Below are positions 23,130 through 33,738 of a DNA stretch of 64,000 nt, in pieces. The DNA comes from JBBDWR01 sp040902745 (GTDB lineage Bacteria; Actinomycetota; UBA4738; HRBIN12). Below the pieces are notes generated by a model. It saw only the letters and a program-made list of their open reading frames with translations. It did no database searches and was not told where the DNA came from. Within the stretch, counting starts at the first letter, position 1. Every line of letters begins with the position of its first letter. A program made the translations under genes and the position numbers. Where the stretch lies: positions 18,304 through 82,303 of the forward strand of contig JBBDWR010000019.1 of assembly GCA_040902745.1 (NCBI GenBank), in the 5' to 3' direction.

Positions 23130-24314
23130 TCAGCCCGCGGGGTCCTCGATCCGGTCGACGTCGCTCGCTTCGCCGTGGTGTTCGGCGCGGAGCCCGACGA
23201 GCGGGATGAATCCCAGCACCGCTACGACGCCTCCGACGACGAGGGTCTGCCCGTACCCGAACGCGGCTGCGACGCCACCGAGGGTCGCGGCCCCGACCCC
23301 GTAGGAGAGGTCGAAGAACGCCGTGAACGTGCCGACGACCGAGCCGCGTTCGGAAGCCGGCGCGCGTCCCACGGCGAGCGACATCAGCGAGGGGAACGCG
23401 AGCCCTTGTCCGACCGCGAACACCGCGGTCCCCGCGAACAGACCGGACGGCGTCTGCCACGCACCCATCACCAGCAAACCGATCGCGTTGGCACCGAGTG
23501 CGAGTTGCGCACATCGCACGAAGCCGAGCCGGTCCGGGAGCCGCGCCCCCGCACTGCGGATCACGAGCACGATCACCGCGAACTCCACGAAGACGAGACG
23601 TGCGCCGTCGAGCCCGAGCGATCGGGCGTACAGGGCTGCGAACGCACTGAACCCGGCGAACCCCCAGATGCTCGCGATCAGCACGAGTCCGGGACGGACG
23701 GCGGCCGGGTGCACGAGCCGGCTGGTGGTGCGGTCCGCGGGCGCGACGGTCCGCGTCTCGGGGACGCCGATCGCCAGCAGCATCGCCACTCCGCCGGCGG
23801 CGGCCGACACGAACCACACGGCGTGGTAGCTGATCGCGTCCAGCACGAGTTCGCCGATCACCGGTCCGACGGCGAGCGCCCCGTAGAGCGCCAGGGAGAA
23901 CAAGCTGACCGCCTCCCCGCGCCGGGAGTCGGGGGCGAGATCGTTGATCGCCGCCGCTGCACCCACGAAGAAACAGGCCTCCGCGACGCCGGCCAGCAGT
24001 CGGAAGGCGACGATCCCCGCGACCGAGCCCGCCACCACGTACCCGAGGCCCGAGAGTGCCGAGAGTGCGCCTCCCACCAGGAGCAGGATCCGTCGGCCTT
24101 TCGCGTCTCCGAGCCTGCCGGCGTACGGACGCAGCACCAGAGACGTCACGGCGAACGCCCCGACGACGATGCCGACCTGCACCGACCCCCCGCCGAGCGG
24201 TCCGCGCACGTACAGCGGCAGGGTCGGCAACAGCACACCGACGGCGACGAAGTAGGCGAACGTCGCGCAGGTGACGAGTACGAAGGTCGGGGTCACGAGC
24301 GGAGGACGAGCCAT
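23130..24314 (-). CDS. Major facilitator superfamily transporter
   Basis: Twelve-helix MFS permease of 394 residues. The signature loop between helices 2 and 3 is recognisable as PYAGRLGDAKGRRIL, and the second half carries the equivalent PDRLGFVRC. It resembles drug/H+ antiporters (multidrug or arabinose-efflux type), but the substrate is unknown. ATG 24314 is chosen because the first membrane segment begins directly after MARPPLVTPT; in-frame starts at 24353 and 24359 would add about 15 polar residues. It is co-directional with the multicopper oxidase, so the pair might be co-transcribed. Confidence 0.85.
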   Translation of the reverse strand: MARPPLVTPTFVLVTCATFAYFVAVGVLLPTLPLYVRGPLGGGSVQVGIVVGAFAVTSLVLRPYAGRLGDAKGRRILLLVGGALSALSGLGYVVAGSVAGIVAFRLLAGVAEACFFVGAAAAINDLAPDSRRGEAVSLFSLALYGALAVGPVIGELVLDAISYHAVWFVSAAAGGVAMLLAIGVPETRTVAPADRTTSRLVHPAAVRPGLVLIASIWGFAGFSAFAALYARSLGLDGARLVFVEFAVIVLVIRSAGARLPDRLGFVRCAQLALGANAIGLLVMGAWQTPSGLFAGTAVFAVGQGLAFPSLMSLAVGRAPASERGSVVGTFTAFFDLSYGVGAATLGGVAAAFGYGQTLVVGGVVAVLGFIPLVGLRAEHHGEASDVDRIEDPAG

Positions 24315-24405
24315 GGTCCGGCCGGGATCGGACGATCGGTCGGGTCGGAACATGGCCACATGACACCACAGACGCTCGGTGCGGCCGGGCCCGGCGCGTT
24401 CGGAG

Positions 24406-24996
24406 CTAGTTCGTCACGCCGACGATGTGCCCGATCCAGTCGTCGTGGCCGAGGGCATCGAGCACCGCCGCGGCGAGATCTCCCCGGGTGATCGAGCGTC
24501 CTGGCGCCGGCACGTCGAGCGCGTGCCGGTAGCTCCCGATCGGCGGGTCGTCCTTGAGCCACGGTGGCGCGAGCACGGACCACGCGGTCTCCCCGTCGCG
24601 CAAGATCGCCACGTCGCGACGATGCTCCTGTGCCGCCGCGGCGTACGGGCCCGTGACCGCTTCGTCGTCGAATACGCTCGTGTTGGCGGTGATCACGATG
24701 CGGCGGACGCCCGAGGAGGCCATCGCCGTCGTGATCGTGCGGGTCGCTTCGGACAGGTCCGTCGTCGGCTCGGTCCTCGAGCCGATCCCCAGCACCGACA
24801 CGACCGCATCCGTGTCCTCGACCGCCGCGCGAACCGCTCCAGCATCGCGCGCGTCGCCGGTCGCGACGCGAACCGAGGCGTCGAAGACCGCATCGGCTGA
24901 CCGGGTGAACGCGGTCAGATCGAGGCCGCGATCGAGCCCTTCGCGAACCACCAACCTGCCGGTGGCTCCGGTGGCCCCGAACACGGTGACGCGCAT
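24406..24996 (-). CDS. NAD(P)-binding atypical SDR (NmrA/SDR_a5-like)
   Basis: Rossmann-fold protein of 196 residues, a single domain with the dinucleotide motif FGATGATGRLVV at residues 6-17. VVSVLGIGSR, VRRIVITANTSVFDD and a C-terminal GRSITRGDLAAAVLDAL match the NAD(P)H-binding proteins of the atypical SDR group (biliverdin-reductase or flavin-reductase-like). The ATG at 24996 has an AGGAG site on the minus strand (about 25007). No catalytic Tyr-Lys pair is present, as usual in this group. Its natural reaction is unknown. Confidence 0.82.
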   Translation of the reverse strand: MRVTVFGATGATGRLVVREGLDRGLDLTAFTRSADAVFDASVRVATGDARDAGAVRAAVEDTDAVVSVLGIGSRTEPTTDLSEATRTITTAMASSGVRRIVITANTSVFDDEAVTGPYAAAAQEHRRDVAILRDGETAWSVLAPPWLKDDPPIGSYRHALDVPAPGRSITRGDLAAAVLDALGHDDWIGHIVGVTN

Positions 24997-25048
24997 ACCG
25001 ACGGCTTCTCCTCGAACGGTCGAGCGCGGGGAACGAACCCGGCTCGGG

Positions 25049-25291
25049 TCAGCGAAAGATCAACAACGCGAGCCCGGCAAGGGCGATCACGACGACGACT
25101 GCCCCGGCGATCCACATCAGCGCGCGGCCGGCGCCCGACCCTTCGAGGCGATCGACCGGGACGCCGCCGTCCTGCATCACCATGTGCCGTTCCTCGCGCT
25201 GGGATTCCCTGACGTCCTCGGGCGACCCGACCTTCGGAAGATGCTTGCGCGGTCCTCCCTTGCGACTCTTCTTCTTGCCTCCACTTCCCAT
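25049..25291 (-). CDS. Small protein with a basic N-terminus and one C-terminal membrane anchor
   Basis: An 80-residue protein of unknown function. The first 35 residues are very basic (GGKKKSRKGGPRKHLPK), the middle is acidic and polar, and residues 57-79 form a single strong membrane helix (ALMWIAGAVVVVIALAGLALLIF) ending one residue before the stop. This gives a tail-anchored, N-in topology. A TAGGCT box seven bases before the ATG indicates a leaderless transcript, which together with codon use typical of its neighbours supports a real gene. It lies between lon and the SDR-like gene on the same strand. Confidence 0.65.
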   Translation of the reverse strand: MGSGGKKKSRKGGPRKHLPKVGSPEDVRESQREERHMVMQDGGVPVDRLEGSGAGRALMWIAGAVVVVIALAGLALLIFR

Positions 25292-25298
25292 GATGGGC

Positions 25299-25304
25299 AG
25301 CCTA
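25299..25304 (-). promoter_or_regulatory. TAGGCT -10 box for the small tail-anchored protein gene
   Basis: On the minus strand TAGGCT is followed by seven bases and the ATG at 25291. The upstream inverted repeat (25305-25358) starts at the next base and would occupy the -35 region. Confidence 0.5.
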
Positions 25305-25358
25305 CACCGGGTCCGTGACCGCGGGGGGACAACTCACCCGCTCCCACCGGACCCGGTG
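25305..25358. terminator. Perfect 11-base inverted repeat after lon
   Basis: CACCGGGTCCG (25305-25315) and CGGACCCGGTG (25348-25358) are exact reverse complements separated by 32 bases. The repeat lies ten bases beyond the lon stop on the minus strand, as expected of a terminator, but it has no T run and a long loop. Because it abuts the -10 box of the next gene, an operator role is an alternative. Confidence 0.45.
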
Positions 25359-25368
25359 CGCGGATGGA

Positions 25369-27741
<2,373 letters not shown>

Positions 27742-27789
27742 CTCGATCTCCTGCGTTGTCGGTGGAGCGGGTGGAAGGTTTCCCGGACA

Positions 27790-27813
27790 GTTCAACCCGT
27801 CATGCGGGTGAAC
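27790..27813. promoter_or_regulatory. Imperfect inverted repeat in the lon upstream region
   Basis: GTTCAACCCG (27790-27799) pairs with CGGGTGAAC (27805-27813) apart from one unpaired A. It lies 49-72 bases before the lon start, where a repressor could bind. It does not match the HAIR or CIRCE sequences I know, so no regulator is named. Confidence 0.3.
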
Positions 27814-27913
27814 CCCTCCAGGCACGGAAGTATTCCTGTAAGCGCCATTACACGTGCTGGGGGCACCGAACAGGTAGCGTGGCGCTCACCCCCGCTCGCA
27901 AGGGAGAGCACCG

Positions 27914-28756
27914 GTGACGCCAGAGCATCTGCGGATCGCGACCTACCTGGCTCCCGGCGTGCGCGAGACCTACGAGCTCGCCGCGCTACGGATCGGAGAA
28001 GCCCTCGGAGTCCCGGCTGAACTCGTCGTGGGCGAAGATCCCGAGCAGCTCGCCCGCGGAGAGGAGCATGTCGCCTTCTTATGCTCCCCCCCGGCCCTCG
28101 ACCTGGCCGACCGCACCCCTGCCGCCGTCGAGATCCTCGCCGCCCCCGTGCTGACCGACGAGCGGTTCGAAGGGCGCCCCGTCTACGCCTCGGACGTCGT
28201 GGTTCGCGCCGATGATCCTGCGCGGGAGCTGAAAGACCTTCGCGGGCGGGCATGGGCCTACAACGAGGAGTCCTCCTTCTCCGGCTACGGGGCGTTGCTC
28301 GCCGCCGTCGCGGACGCGGGCGATGGGCCGGAGTTCTTCGGCTCGTTCGTCCGTGCGGGGTTCCACAGCCGGGCGCTGCGATTGGTGGCCGATGCCGCCG
28401 TCGACGCGGCCGCGATCGATACGCAGGTGCTGGCGTTGGAACTTCGGGACGACCCGACCCTGGAGCGCTCGCTCCGCGTGGTGACCCAGCTCGGCCCCGT
28501 CACGATCCAACCGGTGGTCGCCTCGACCACGCTGGCACCGACGGCGCGCCGCCGGATCCGCGATGTGCTCCTGCAGCTGAACGACCGACCCGAGGACCGG
28601 GCCGTTATCCGCGAGACTCTGATCGATCGGTTCGTCGCGATGACGGCTTCCGACTACGACGACATCCGCGAACTGCGCAGATCGATCCGACGATCGGGAT
28701 TGGAACAGATCGGCGGCGCGAGTGGCTGTGCTCCGGGATCGGGGCGAGCTTCATGA
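27914..28756 (+). CDS. PhnD-like substrate-binding-fold protein without a signal peptide
   Basis: Type 2 periplasmic-binding-protein fold of the PhnD/phosphate-phosphonate group, 280 residues. It begins directly at the first strand (LRIATYLAPGVRETYEL) with no signal sequence or lipobox. The hinge region LKDLRGRAWAYNEESSFSGYGAL and AGFHSRALRLVADAAVDAAAIDT are diagnostic of the family. GTG 27914 follows AGGGAGAG, and a TAGCGT box lies at 27874-27879. No ABC permease or ATPase gene is nearby. A cytosolic ligand-binding role or a secondary loss of export are possibilities; the ligand is unknown. Confidence 0.78.
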   Translation: MTPEHLRIATYLAPGVRETYELAALRIGEALGVPAELVVGEDPEQLARGEEHVAFLCSPPALDLADRTPAAVEILAAPVLTDERFEGRPVYASDVVVRADDPARELKDLRGRAWAYNEESSFSGYGALLAAVADAGDGPEFFGSFVRAGFHSRALRLVADAAVDAAAIDTQVLALELRDDPTLERSLRVVTQLGPVTIQPVVASTTLAPTARRRIRDVLLQLNDRPEDRAVIRETLIDRFVAMTASDYDDIRELRRSIRRSGLEQIGGASGCAPGSGRAS

Positions 28757-29122
28757 CCTCGGATCCGTGCCTGCGGAAGACCATCGGCCGGGGTGGTCCC
28801 CCATCCGGGGACGGGTTGCGAAAAAGGGGGAGATCGGGACTCAAGGTCGGGGGGGCCCGGACCGATACCTGATACGTACCGGGAACCGGGTACCGCCCGC
28901 TAGACCGCAACCGGTAGATGCGAACCCACCACGAAGGACCGGAGCAGCCGCCGCTAGCTCCGCCGGGAACTGAGGGGGGCGACGGCGAACGGGGTCATCT
29001 CCACCAAGCTGACCCTGCAGCCGCATCCACCCGGCACCGGAGGATCCGCATCGCAGCGCGAGGCAGAGATGTCGAGGGCCCCCCCGAGGGGGCCCGCAGC
29101 GCGTCCCGAGAAAGTGGCCCGG
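28757..29122. other. 366-base intergenic region without a recognisable gene
   Basis: No supported coding frame was found on either strand; the open frames here are short and compositionally random. It is very G-rich on the plus strand, with a hairpin at 29076-29095 and scattered CCGG-type partial repeats around 28880-28960. I tested it by eye against c-di-AMP, cobalamin and 4.5S RNA consensus features and saw no convincing match. Confidence 0.4.
29076..29095 (-). terminator. Strong GC hairpin after the GH26-like gene
   Basis: GGGCCCCC (29076-29083) and GGGGGCCC (29088-29095) form a perfect eight-base stem with a CCGA loop. It lies 28 bases beyond the stop of the minus-strand hydrolase gene. 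There is no T run. Confidence 0.5.
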
Positions 29123-30214
29123 TCAGCGGTAGTACGGATCGAGCGCCATGTTCCGCCAGGCCTCCTGTGCGGCTCCGGAGGAGTAGACCCACCAGTTGCA
29201 CCGCGAATCCGAGTTGAAGTAGAGGAGCGCCTCGAGGTTGCGCCAGCGGTCGGACTTGAACGTGCGGCGCGCGTCGGTGATCCACGCTGCCTTCGAGGGA
29301 CGGCCCTGGACGCTCTCGGTGGTCCCCCACTCGGCCACGATCAGCTTCTTGCCTTTGGAGCGGGCCCACTCGTAGCTCGGCCGTATCGTCTCCCCGAGCC
29401 ATCGGTACTTGCGCCCGCTCTCGCACTTGTCCCAGTTGTAGGCGGTGACCGCGACGCGGTTCACATGGTCCTTGCCCGGCCAGAACTTCGTGGCATGCCC
29501 GTTCTCCAGGCCCCACGCGGTCACCGTCCAGGACCAATACACCTTGTCGGCGGCCCCCTCTTCCCGGAAGATCCGACGGATCCTCCACCAGGCGCGCTTG
29601 AAGGCCTCGGCGTTGCCGTTGTTCTGCGTCGAGTCCTGGCCCTCACACTCGTGGTTGAAGCACAGGTAGATCTTCTTCGTCGCGTGCGAACCGCGATTGG
29701 CCATCGTCCGGTAGAACGCCTTCACGGCGCGAGCGCGGTGCCGGATCACGTCGTCGTGGGCGCCCCGCCCGATCGAGTCCCAGGAGATGTACCGCCGGCG
29801 GCCGTCGCGCACGTCCATCGGTTTCCAGGAGATGAAGAGCTTGCGACCCCGTCGACCGTCGAGCGTCGGCGACGCGCTCCAGTAGTCCAGCGGAGTGGGC
29901 CACGCGTGCCGCCACTGGTAGTAGATCCGATGCATCCCCAGCCGGCGTCCGGAGCGCTGCTCCAGCGTCATCAGGGCATCTCGCATCGTGGACCAATCTT
30001 TGCCGCGATTGGAAGCGAAGTTGAGGTCGCTTCGCCACGGAGCCGCGTGGGCTCCAAGGATCACCTTCCCCCCGCCCGGGTACCCGGCATCCGCGGGTCC
30101 GGCAAGAGGGCCGAGGTCGCCGAGGACGCGGGCCGCCGTGAGTCCGGCTGCGCCCGCGCCGAGGCGCCGGAGCGCCTCGCGTCGGGAGATCCCGTGCTCG
30201 TCGGGTGTCAGCAT
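29123..30214 (-). CDS. Exported GH26-like glycoside hydrolase (beta-mannanase-like)
   Basis: Predicted secreted hydrolase of 363 residues. The N-terminus has a twin-arginine-like signal, ISRREALRRLGAGAAG, followed by a weakly hydrophobic stretch to about residue 40. The body fits a family 26 barrel: KLFISWKPMD near strand 3, IYLCFNHECEG (NHE acid/base-type motif) and LIVAEWGTTES (nucleophile-type glutamate after strand 7). These two Glu are the likely catalytic pair. ATG 30214 has a GGGGA site. Endo-mannanase or endo-glucanase activity is possible, but the polysaccharide is unknown. It has no co-directional neighbour and ends with a GC hairpin. Confidence 0.72.
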   Translation of the reverse strand: MLTPDEHGISRREALRRLGAGAAGLTAARVLGDLGPLAGPADAGYPGGGKVILGAHAAPWRSDLNFASNRGKDWSTMRDALMTLEQRSGRRLGMHRIYYQWRHAWPTPLDYWSASPTLDGRRGRKLFISWKPMDVRDGRRRYISWDSIGRGAHDDVIRHRARAVKAFYRTMANRGSHATKKIYLCFNHECEGQDSTQNNGNAEAFKRAWWRIRRIFREEGAADKVYWSWTVTAWGLENGHATKFWPGKDHVNRVAVTAYNWDKCESGRKYRWLGETIRPSYEWARSKGKKLIVAEWGTTESVQGRPSKAAWITDARRTFKSDRWRNLEALLYFNSDSRCNWWVYSSGAAQEAWRNMALDPYYR

Positions 30215-30399
30215 GTCTTCCCCATTTCTCCCGGAGGTCCGGAGGGCAGCGTCGAGCAACGCAGGTGCTCCGGGATCGGGGCGGATACTAGTGGCCACTC
30301 CGCGAGGGAACAACGACCCAGGTCACAACCCCCGCGCGAACCCGTGCCTGTTCCATGCCTGGCAGATCCACCGCCCGGATCCTTTCGGCACCCAGCGGC

Positions 30400-30690
30400 T
30401 CAGCGCGCGAGGGCCCGCGCGAACTCGATCAGCGGGGTGGCTCCGAACCCCTCGGCCAGATGCATGGCGGCCTCGGCGGCGGCGCGCCGATCCGCGCCGA
30501 GTCCGAGAGCGTCGAAGCAGCGAGCGCGCTTCAGGAGGGCGAATAACGTCTCCGACCCGGATCCATATCCCTCCCAGCCCTCGGCGACGAGGCCGTACGC
30601 CGAGGCCGCCTCCTCGAGGCGCCCGCGCGCCTCGGCGATCGCCGCGGTTCCCGCCCGGATCCCGAGCTCGCCGCGCCACGCGCGCCTTCG
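30400..30690 (-). pseudogene. C-terminal TPR fragment, remnant of a larger (cyclase- or LuxR-type) regulator
   Basis: About 95 residues ending at TGA 30402-30400 have the helix pattern of C-terminal TPR repeats found in adenylate-cyclase/AAA-TPR or LuxR-type regulators: ARGRLEEAASAYGLVAEGWE, then LKRARCFDALG, then AAMHLAEGFGATPLIEFARAL. The open frame continues upstream to 30768 but there runs antiparallel to the SDR gene start and is not TPR-like. No kinase, cyclase, AAA or HTH domain is present. It is therefore read as a truncated gene rather than a complete small protein. Confidence 0.45.
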
Positions 30691-30720
30691 GCACGGCTTG
30701 TCCGTGGGGCGGCGCGCCCG

Positions 30721-30726
30721 TAGGCT
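30721..30726 (+). promoter_or_regulatory. TAGGCT -10 box for a leaderless SDR transcript
   Basis: TAGGCT is followed by seven bases and the ATG at 30734. No ribosome-binding sequence lies in between, so leaderless initiation is likely. Confidence 0.5.
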
Positions 30727-30733
30727 CCTGCGG

Positions 30734-31525
30734 ATGCGCGACTTCACGGGCACCAACGTCCTCGTCACCGGCGGTTCGAGCGGGATCGGCGCCGCCGTCG
30801 TTCATGCGTTCGCCGACGCGGGCGCTCGGGTCCGTTCGATCGGCCGAGATCCGGGCCGGCTGGAAGCCGTGCGCCAGGCGGCAGCGGCCCCGCAGCGGAT
30901 CGACACCGCGGTGATGGACGTGGCCGAACCGACCGCCGTTCGCGCGATGGTGCTCGACGCGATCGAGGACCTGGGGGCGCTCGACGTCCTCGTGAACAAC
31001 GCGGGAGTCGCGTTCGCGACGCCGGTGCTCGACCTGCCGCTCGCGCAGTGGCGACAGACGCTCTCGGTCAACCTCGACGCCCCCTTCATCGCGAGCCAAG
31101 TCGCCGCTCGGCACATGGTCGAGCGGGGCGGCGGTGCGATCGTCAACATCGCCTCGGTCGACGCGTTCCAGGCCGAGGCTCCGCAGGCCGACTACAACGT
31201 CTCGAAGGCGGCGCTCGTGATGCTGACGCGCTCGTTCGCCCTCGAGCTCGGTCACCTCGGTGTCCGGGTCAATGCGGTCGCACCCGGAGAGACGCGCACC
31301 GCGATGATCGCCGAGGAAGTCGACCGCGAAGATTTCCGGGAGCACTACCTCCGCAAGATCCCGATGCGGCGGTTCGCAGAAGCGGAGGAGATCGCCTCCG
31401 TCGTGTGCTTCCTCGCGTCGCAGGAGGCATCCTTCGTCACGGGGGAGACGATCGTGGTCGACGGCGGTGGCTTGTCCGGCGGCTGGTATGACCCTCGGGA
31501 CGAGCCCGGTTCGACCCCCAGCTAA
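30734..31525 (+). CDS. Short-chain dehydrogenase/reductase (classical SDR)
   Basis: NAD(P)-dependent oxidoreductase of 263 residues with all classical motifs: cofactor loop TGGSSGIGAA at about 13-22, LVNNAGVAF, the catalytic Ser in NIASVDAF, Tyr-x3-Lys in ADYNVSKAAL, and the closing GETIVVDGGGLSGGW. A 3-oxoacyl-ACP reductase or sugar/alcohol dehydrogenase role cannot be separated by sequence alone. The start follows a TAGGCT box (leaderless); the much longer open frame upstream is unrelated sequence. The stop TAA overlaps the stop of the convergent transglutaminase-like gene. Confidence 0.9.
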   Translation: MRDFTGTNVLVTGGSSGIGAAVVHAFADAGARVRSIGRDPGRLEAVRQAAAAPQRIDTAVMDVAEPTAVRAMVLDAIEDLGALDVLVNNAGVAFATPVLDLPLAQWRQTLSVNLDAPFIASQVAARHMVERGGGAIVNIASVDAFQAEAPQADYNVSKAALVMLTRSFALELGHLGVRVNAVAPGETRTAMIAEEVDREDFREHYLRKIPMRRFAEAEEIASVVCFLASQEASFVTGETIVVDGGGLSGGWYDPRDEPGSTPS

Positions 31526-33738
31526 CCTCGCGGGGCGGCGGCCTCCGAGCGCTTGCGAACCCGGGACGCTGCTGCCAGGGTCGCCGCGCGCTCCTCGTCC
31601 GACAACGCCGCGCTGCCGAACCGCTCCCGTTCGAAGGTCCGAACCACGAGCTCCGCATCGTCCACCAGGTCCGGAGCGAGGCCGACGCGGCGGATCCGGC
31701 GGAGGAACTCCGACGGCGTCTCCCACGGGCTACGACCCCTGGGCCGGAGTGCTGCGGATACTTCGGCCAGAGCCCGCCCTGCCTGGGTACTCGGCCCAAA
31801 AGGCTGCGGACGACGGCCTCCGCGACGGCGCACCGTCAACCCCACGCCGAGCGCAAGGAGCGCGGCAAGTGTGGCGGGCCACCATCGCACCGCACCGGCC
31901 ATCGCACCCACCACCACCCGTCCGATCGCCGACACGCCACGCTTGACGGGATCGGGCACCACGGTTTCGAAGAATCGGCCGATCGCACCGATCGCTTTGG
32001 GCAGCAGGAATCGATCGGCGATGCTGGAGTCGGCCTGCGGCACACCGAACGTCGGATCGTAGGAGAGCCAACCTACACCTGGGTACAAGACCTCCACCCA
32101 GGCGTGCGCGTCGGACTCCTTGACCTCGAAGTACCCGGTGAACGTGTTGCGATCCCCCGGTCCGAACCCGGTGGCGAGCCGCGTGGGTACCCCGACGGCG
32201 CGGAGCAGCAGCGCCATCGACGAGGCGATGTGCTCGCAGTATCCCTCCCGCCGATCGAACAGGAACGTCTCGATCGGGTCCGCTCCGGGGACCTCCCGCG
32301 GGACGTCCAGGTTGTATCGGGTGTTGGCGCGGAGCCATCGCTGCACCGCGAGGACCTTGTCGTATGCCGAATCCTCGCCTGCGGTGATGCGCTCCGCGAG
32401 GGTTCGAACCTGCGACGAGAGGCCCGCGGGGAGCTGCGTGTAGCGCTCGAGCGACTCCTGGGGCCACGCGTCGGGCAGCGAACGCAGTTCGGGCGCCGAC
32501 ACGACGGGGACATGGGACACCACCGAGTAGATCGTGCCCGCGTCGAGCAGGATCGGCGCACGGATCGAACCGTAGTTGTCGACGCGCAAACCGCCGGCGG
32601 GGAAGTACACCTCTTGGGGCTGCCACGCGCCGAACACCACGTTGGGTTCGCGGACCTGCACGTAGAAGGTCTGTACGACCCGCTGGGCGAGCGCACTCGA
32701 CTCGTCGCTCCAAGGGACCCGCTGGGCGCCGCTGCCGATCGCTTCGGTCGAGACGGTCCGTCGATCGCCGATCGTCCACTTCGTGCCGTCGAAGACGTCG
32801 AAGGCCTCCCCTCGCCACAGACCGGGCTGCTGTGCGCGGACCTTCATGACCACATCGTCGGAAAGCGTGCCACGCGACCGGAGGTCGACGGTGTCCCCGA
32901 ACCCGGGGTAGGCGTTCGCCGTGAAATCCGAGACGTCATCGCCTCCCGGATCGTTTAGCCCTGGGTTGACGACCTGCCCCTCGAACCCGGAGACGCTCCC
33001 CCCGCTGCCCAACTGGAACGGCGGCGTGACCACGACCGCACCCGGCAACCTCGGGGTGAGCAGGAACGCCCCGCACGCCGTGAGACTCAGCGCCGCCAGG
33101 ACGACCGCCGCCGTTCGCGCCGGCGCCCATCGAGGGTGCCCACCCCGATTCCGGGAACGATGGCGAACGATCTCGGCCGGATCGATCGTGTCCGGGCGCG
33201 GACGGGCTGTCAGCACGAGCCACGCTCCCATCGCGCCCGCCCATGGGACAAGGAACAGAACGAACGACGTATCGAGCGACAGGGACCCGGCCTCTGCCAT
33301 CAGGATCACCGACGATGCGACCGAGAACCCCAGGTCCCGCCGGCGAGGGACGTCGAAGGAGTGGAGTACCTGAACCCAGAGGAAGAGCGACGCCAGTGAG
33401 GTCCGCGCCTCATCCACGCTCTGGGCGTACCGCACGTTCTGCAGGAACGAACCGAACGCGGCCAGAAGCGCGACCGCCAGGACGACCTTGGTCCCGCGGT
33501 TGGGACGGTGGCGCTGCAGGTGGGAGAACAGGAACCCGGCCGGAGGGAGCACCACCGCCGCGATCCCCGTGAAGGCGTCGGTCACGCCCTGGGCCAGCAC
33601 CGCACCCACCGAGATCATCACGACGACCGCCGCGACGACCCTGATCGCGACCGAGTCCTCGGGCGGAGCCTTGATCGAACGCATCCGGGCTCGGACCGCC
33701 GTCCACAGCCCGGGCCGCGGAGTCGTCAGCTCGCCCAC
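31522..33738 (-). CDS. TgpA-like membrane transglutaminase (DUF3488-transglutaminase-core)
   Basis: Membrane protein of about 738 residues. Six or so N-terminal helices (about 30-230) are followed by an extracytoplasmic region and a transglutaminase-like domain. Its Cys-His-Asp triad is visible: Cys in DRREGYCEHIASSMALLL, His in ESDAHAWVEVLYPG and Asp in WLSYDPTFG. One more membrane helix and a cytoplasmic DUF4129-like tail follow. GTG 33738 overlaps the DUF58 gene by 13 bases; ATG 33684 is an alternative that removes 18 residues. Third gene of a MoxR-DUF58-transglutaminase operon of unknown physiological role, possibly envelope protein processing. Confidence 0.85.
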   Translation of the reverse strand: MGELTTPRPGLWTAVRARMRSIKAPPEDSVAIRVVAAVVVMISVGAVLAQGVTDAFTGIAAVVLPPAGFLFSHLQRHRPNRGTKVVLAVALLAAFGSFLQNVRYAQSVDEARTSLASLFLWVQVLHSFDVPRRRDLGFSVASSVILMAEAGSLSLDTSFVLFLVPWAGAMGAWLVLTARPRPDTIDPAEIVRHRSRNRGGHPRWAPARTAAVVLAALSLTACGAFLLTPRLPGAVVVTPPFQLGSGGSVSGFEGQVVNPGLNDPGGDDVSDFTANAYPGFGDTVDLRSRGTLSDDVVMKVRAQQPGLWRGEAFDVFDGTKWTIGDRRTVSTEAIGSGAQRVPWSDESSALAQRVVQTFYVQVREPNVVFGAWQPQEVYFPAGGLRVDNYGSIRAPILLDAGTIYSVVSHVPVVSAPELRSLPDAWPQESLERYTQLPAGLSSQVRTLAERITAGEDSAYDKVLAVQRWLRANTRYNLDVPREVPGADPIETFLFDRREGYCEHIASSMALLLRAVGVPTRLATGFGPGDRNTFTGYFEVKESDAHAWVEVLYPGVGWLSYDPTFGVPQADSSIADRFLLPKAIGAIGRFFETVVPDPVKRGVSAIGRVVVGAMAGAVRWWPATLAALLALGVGLTVRRRGGRRPQPFGPSTQAGRALAEVSAALRPRGRSPWETPSEFLRRIRRVGLAPDLVDDAELVVRTFERERFGSAALSDEERAATLAAASRVRKRSEAAAPRG

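Noticed and set aside
28780..29060. c-di-AMP or cobalamin riboswitch in the empty region
   Set aside because: Some short G-rich blocks look similar, but the conserved helices and the GCCACTG-type elements could not be placed, and no downstream gene on the right strand would be controlled.
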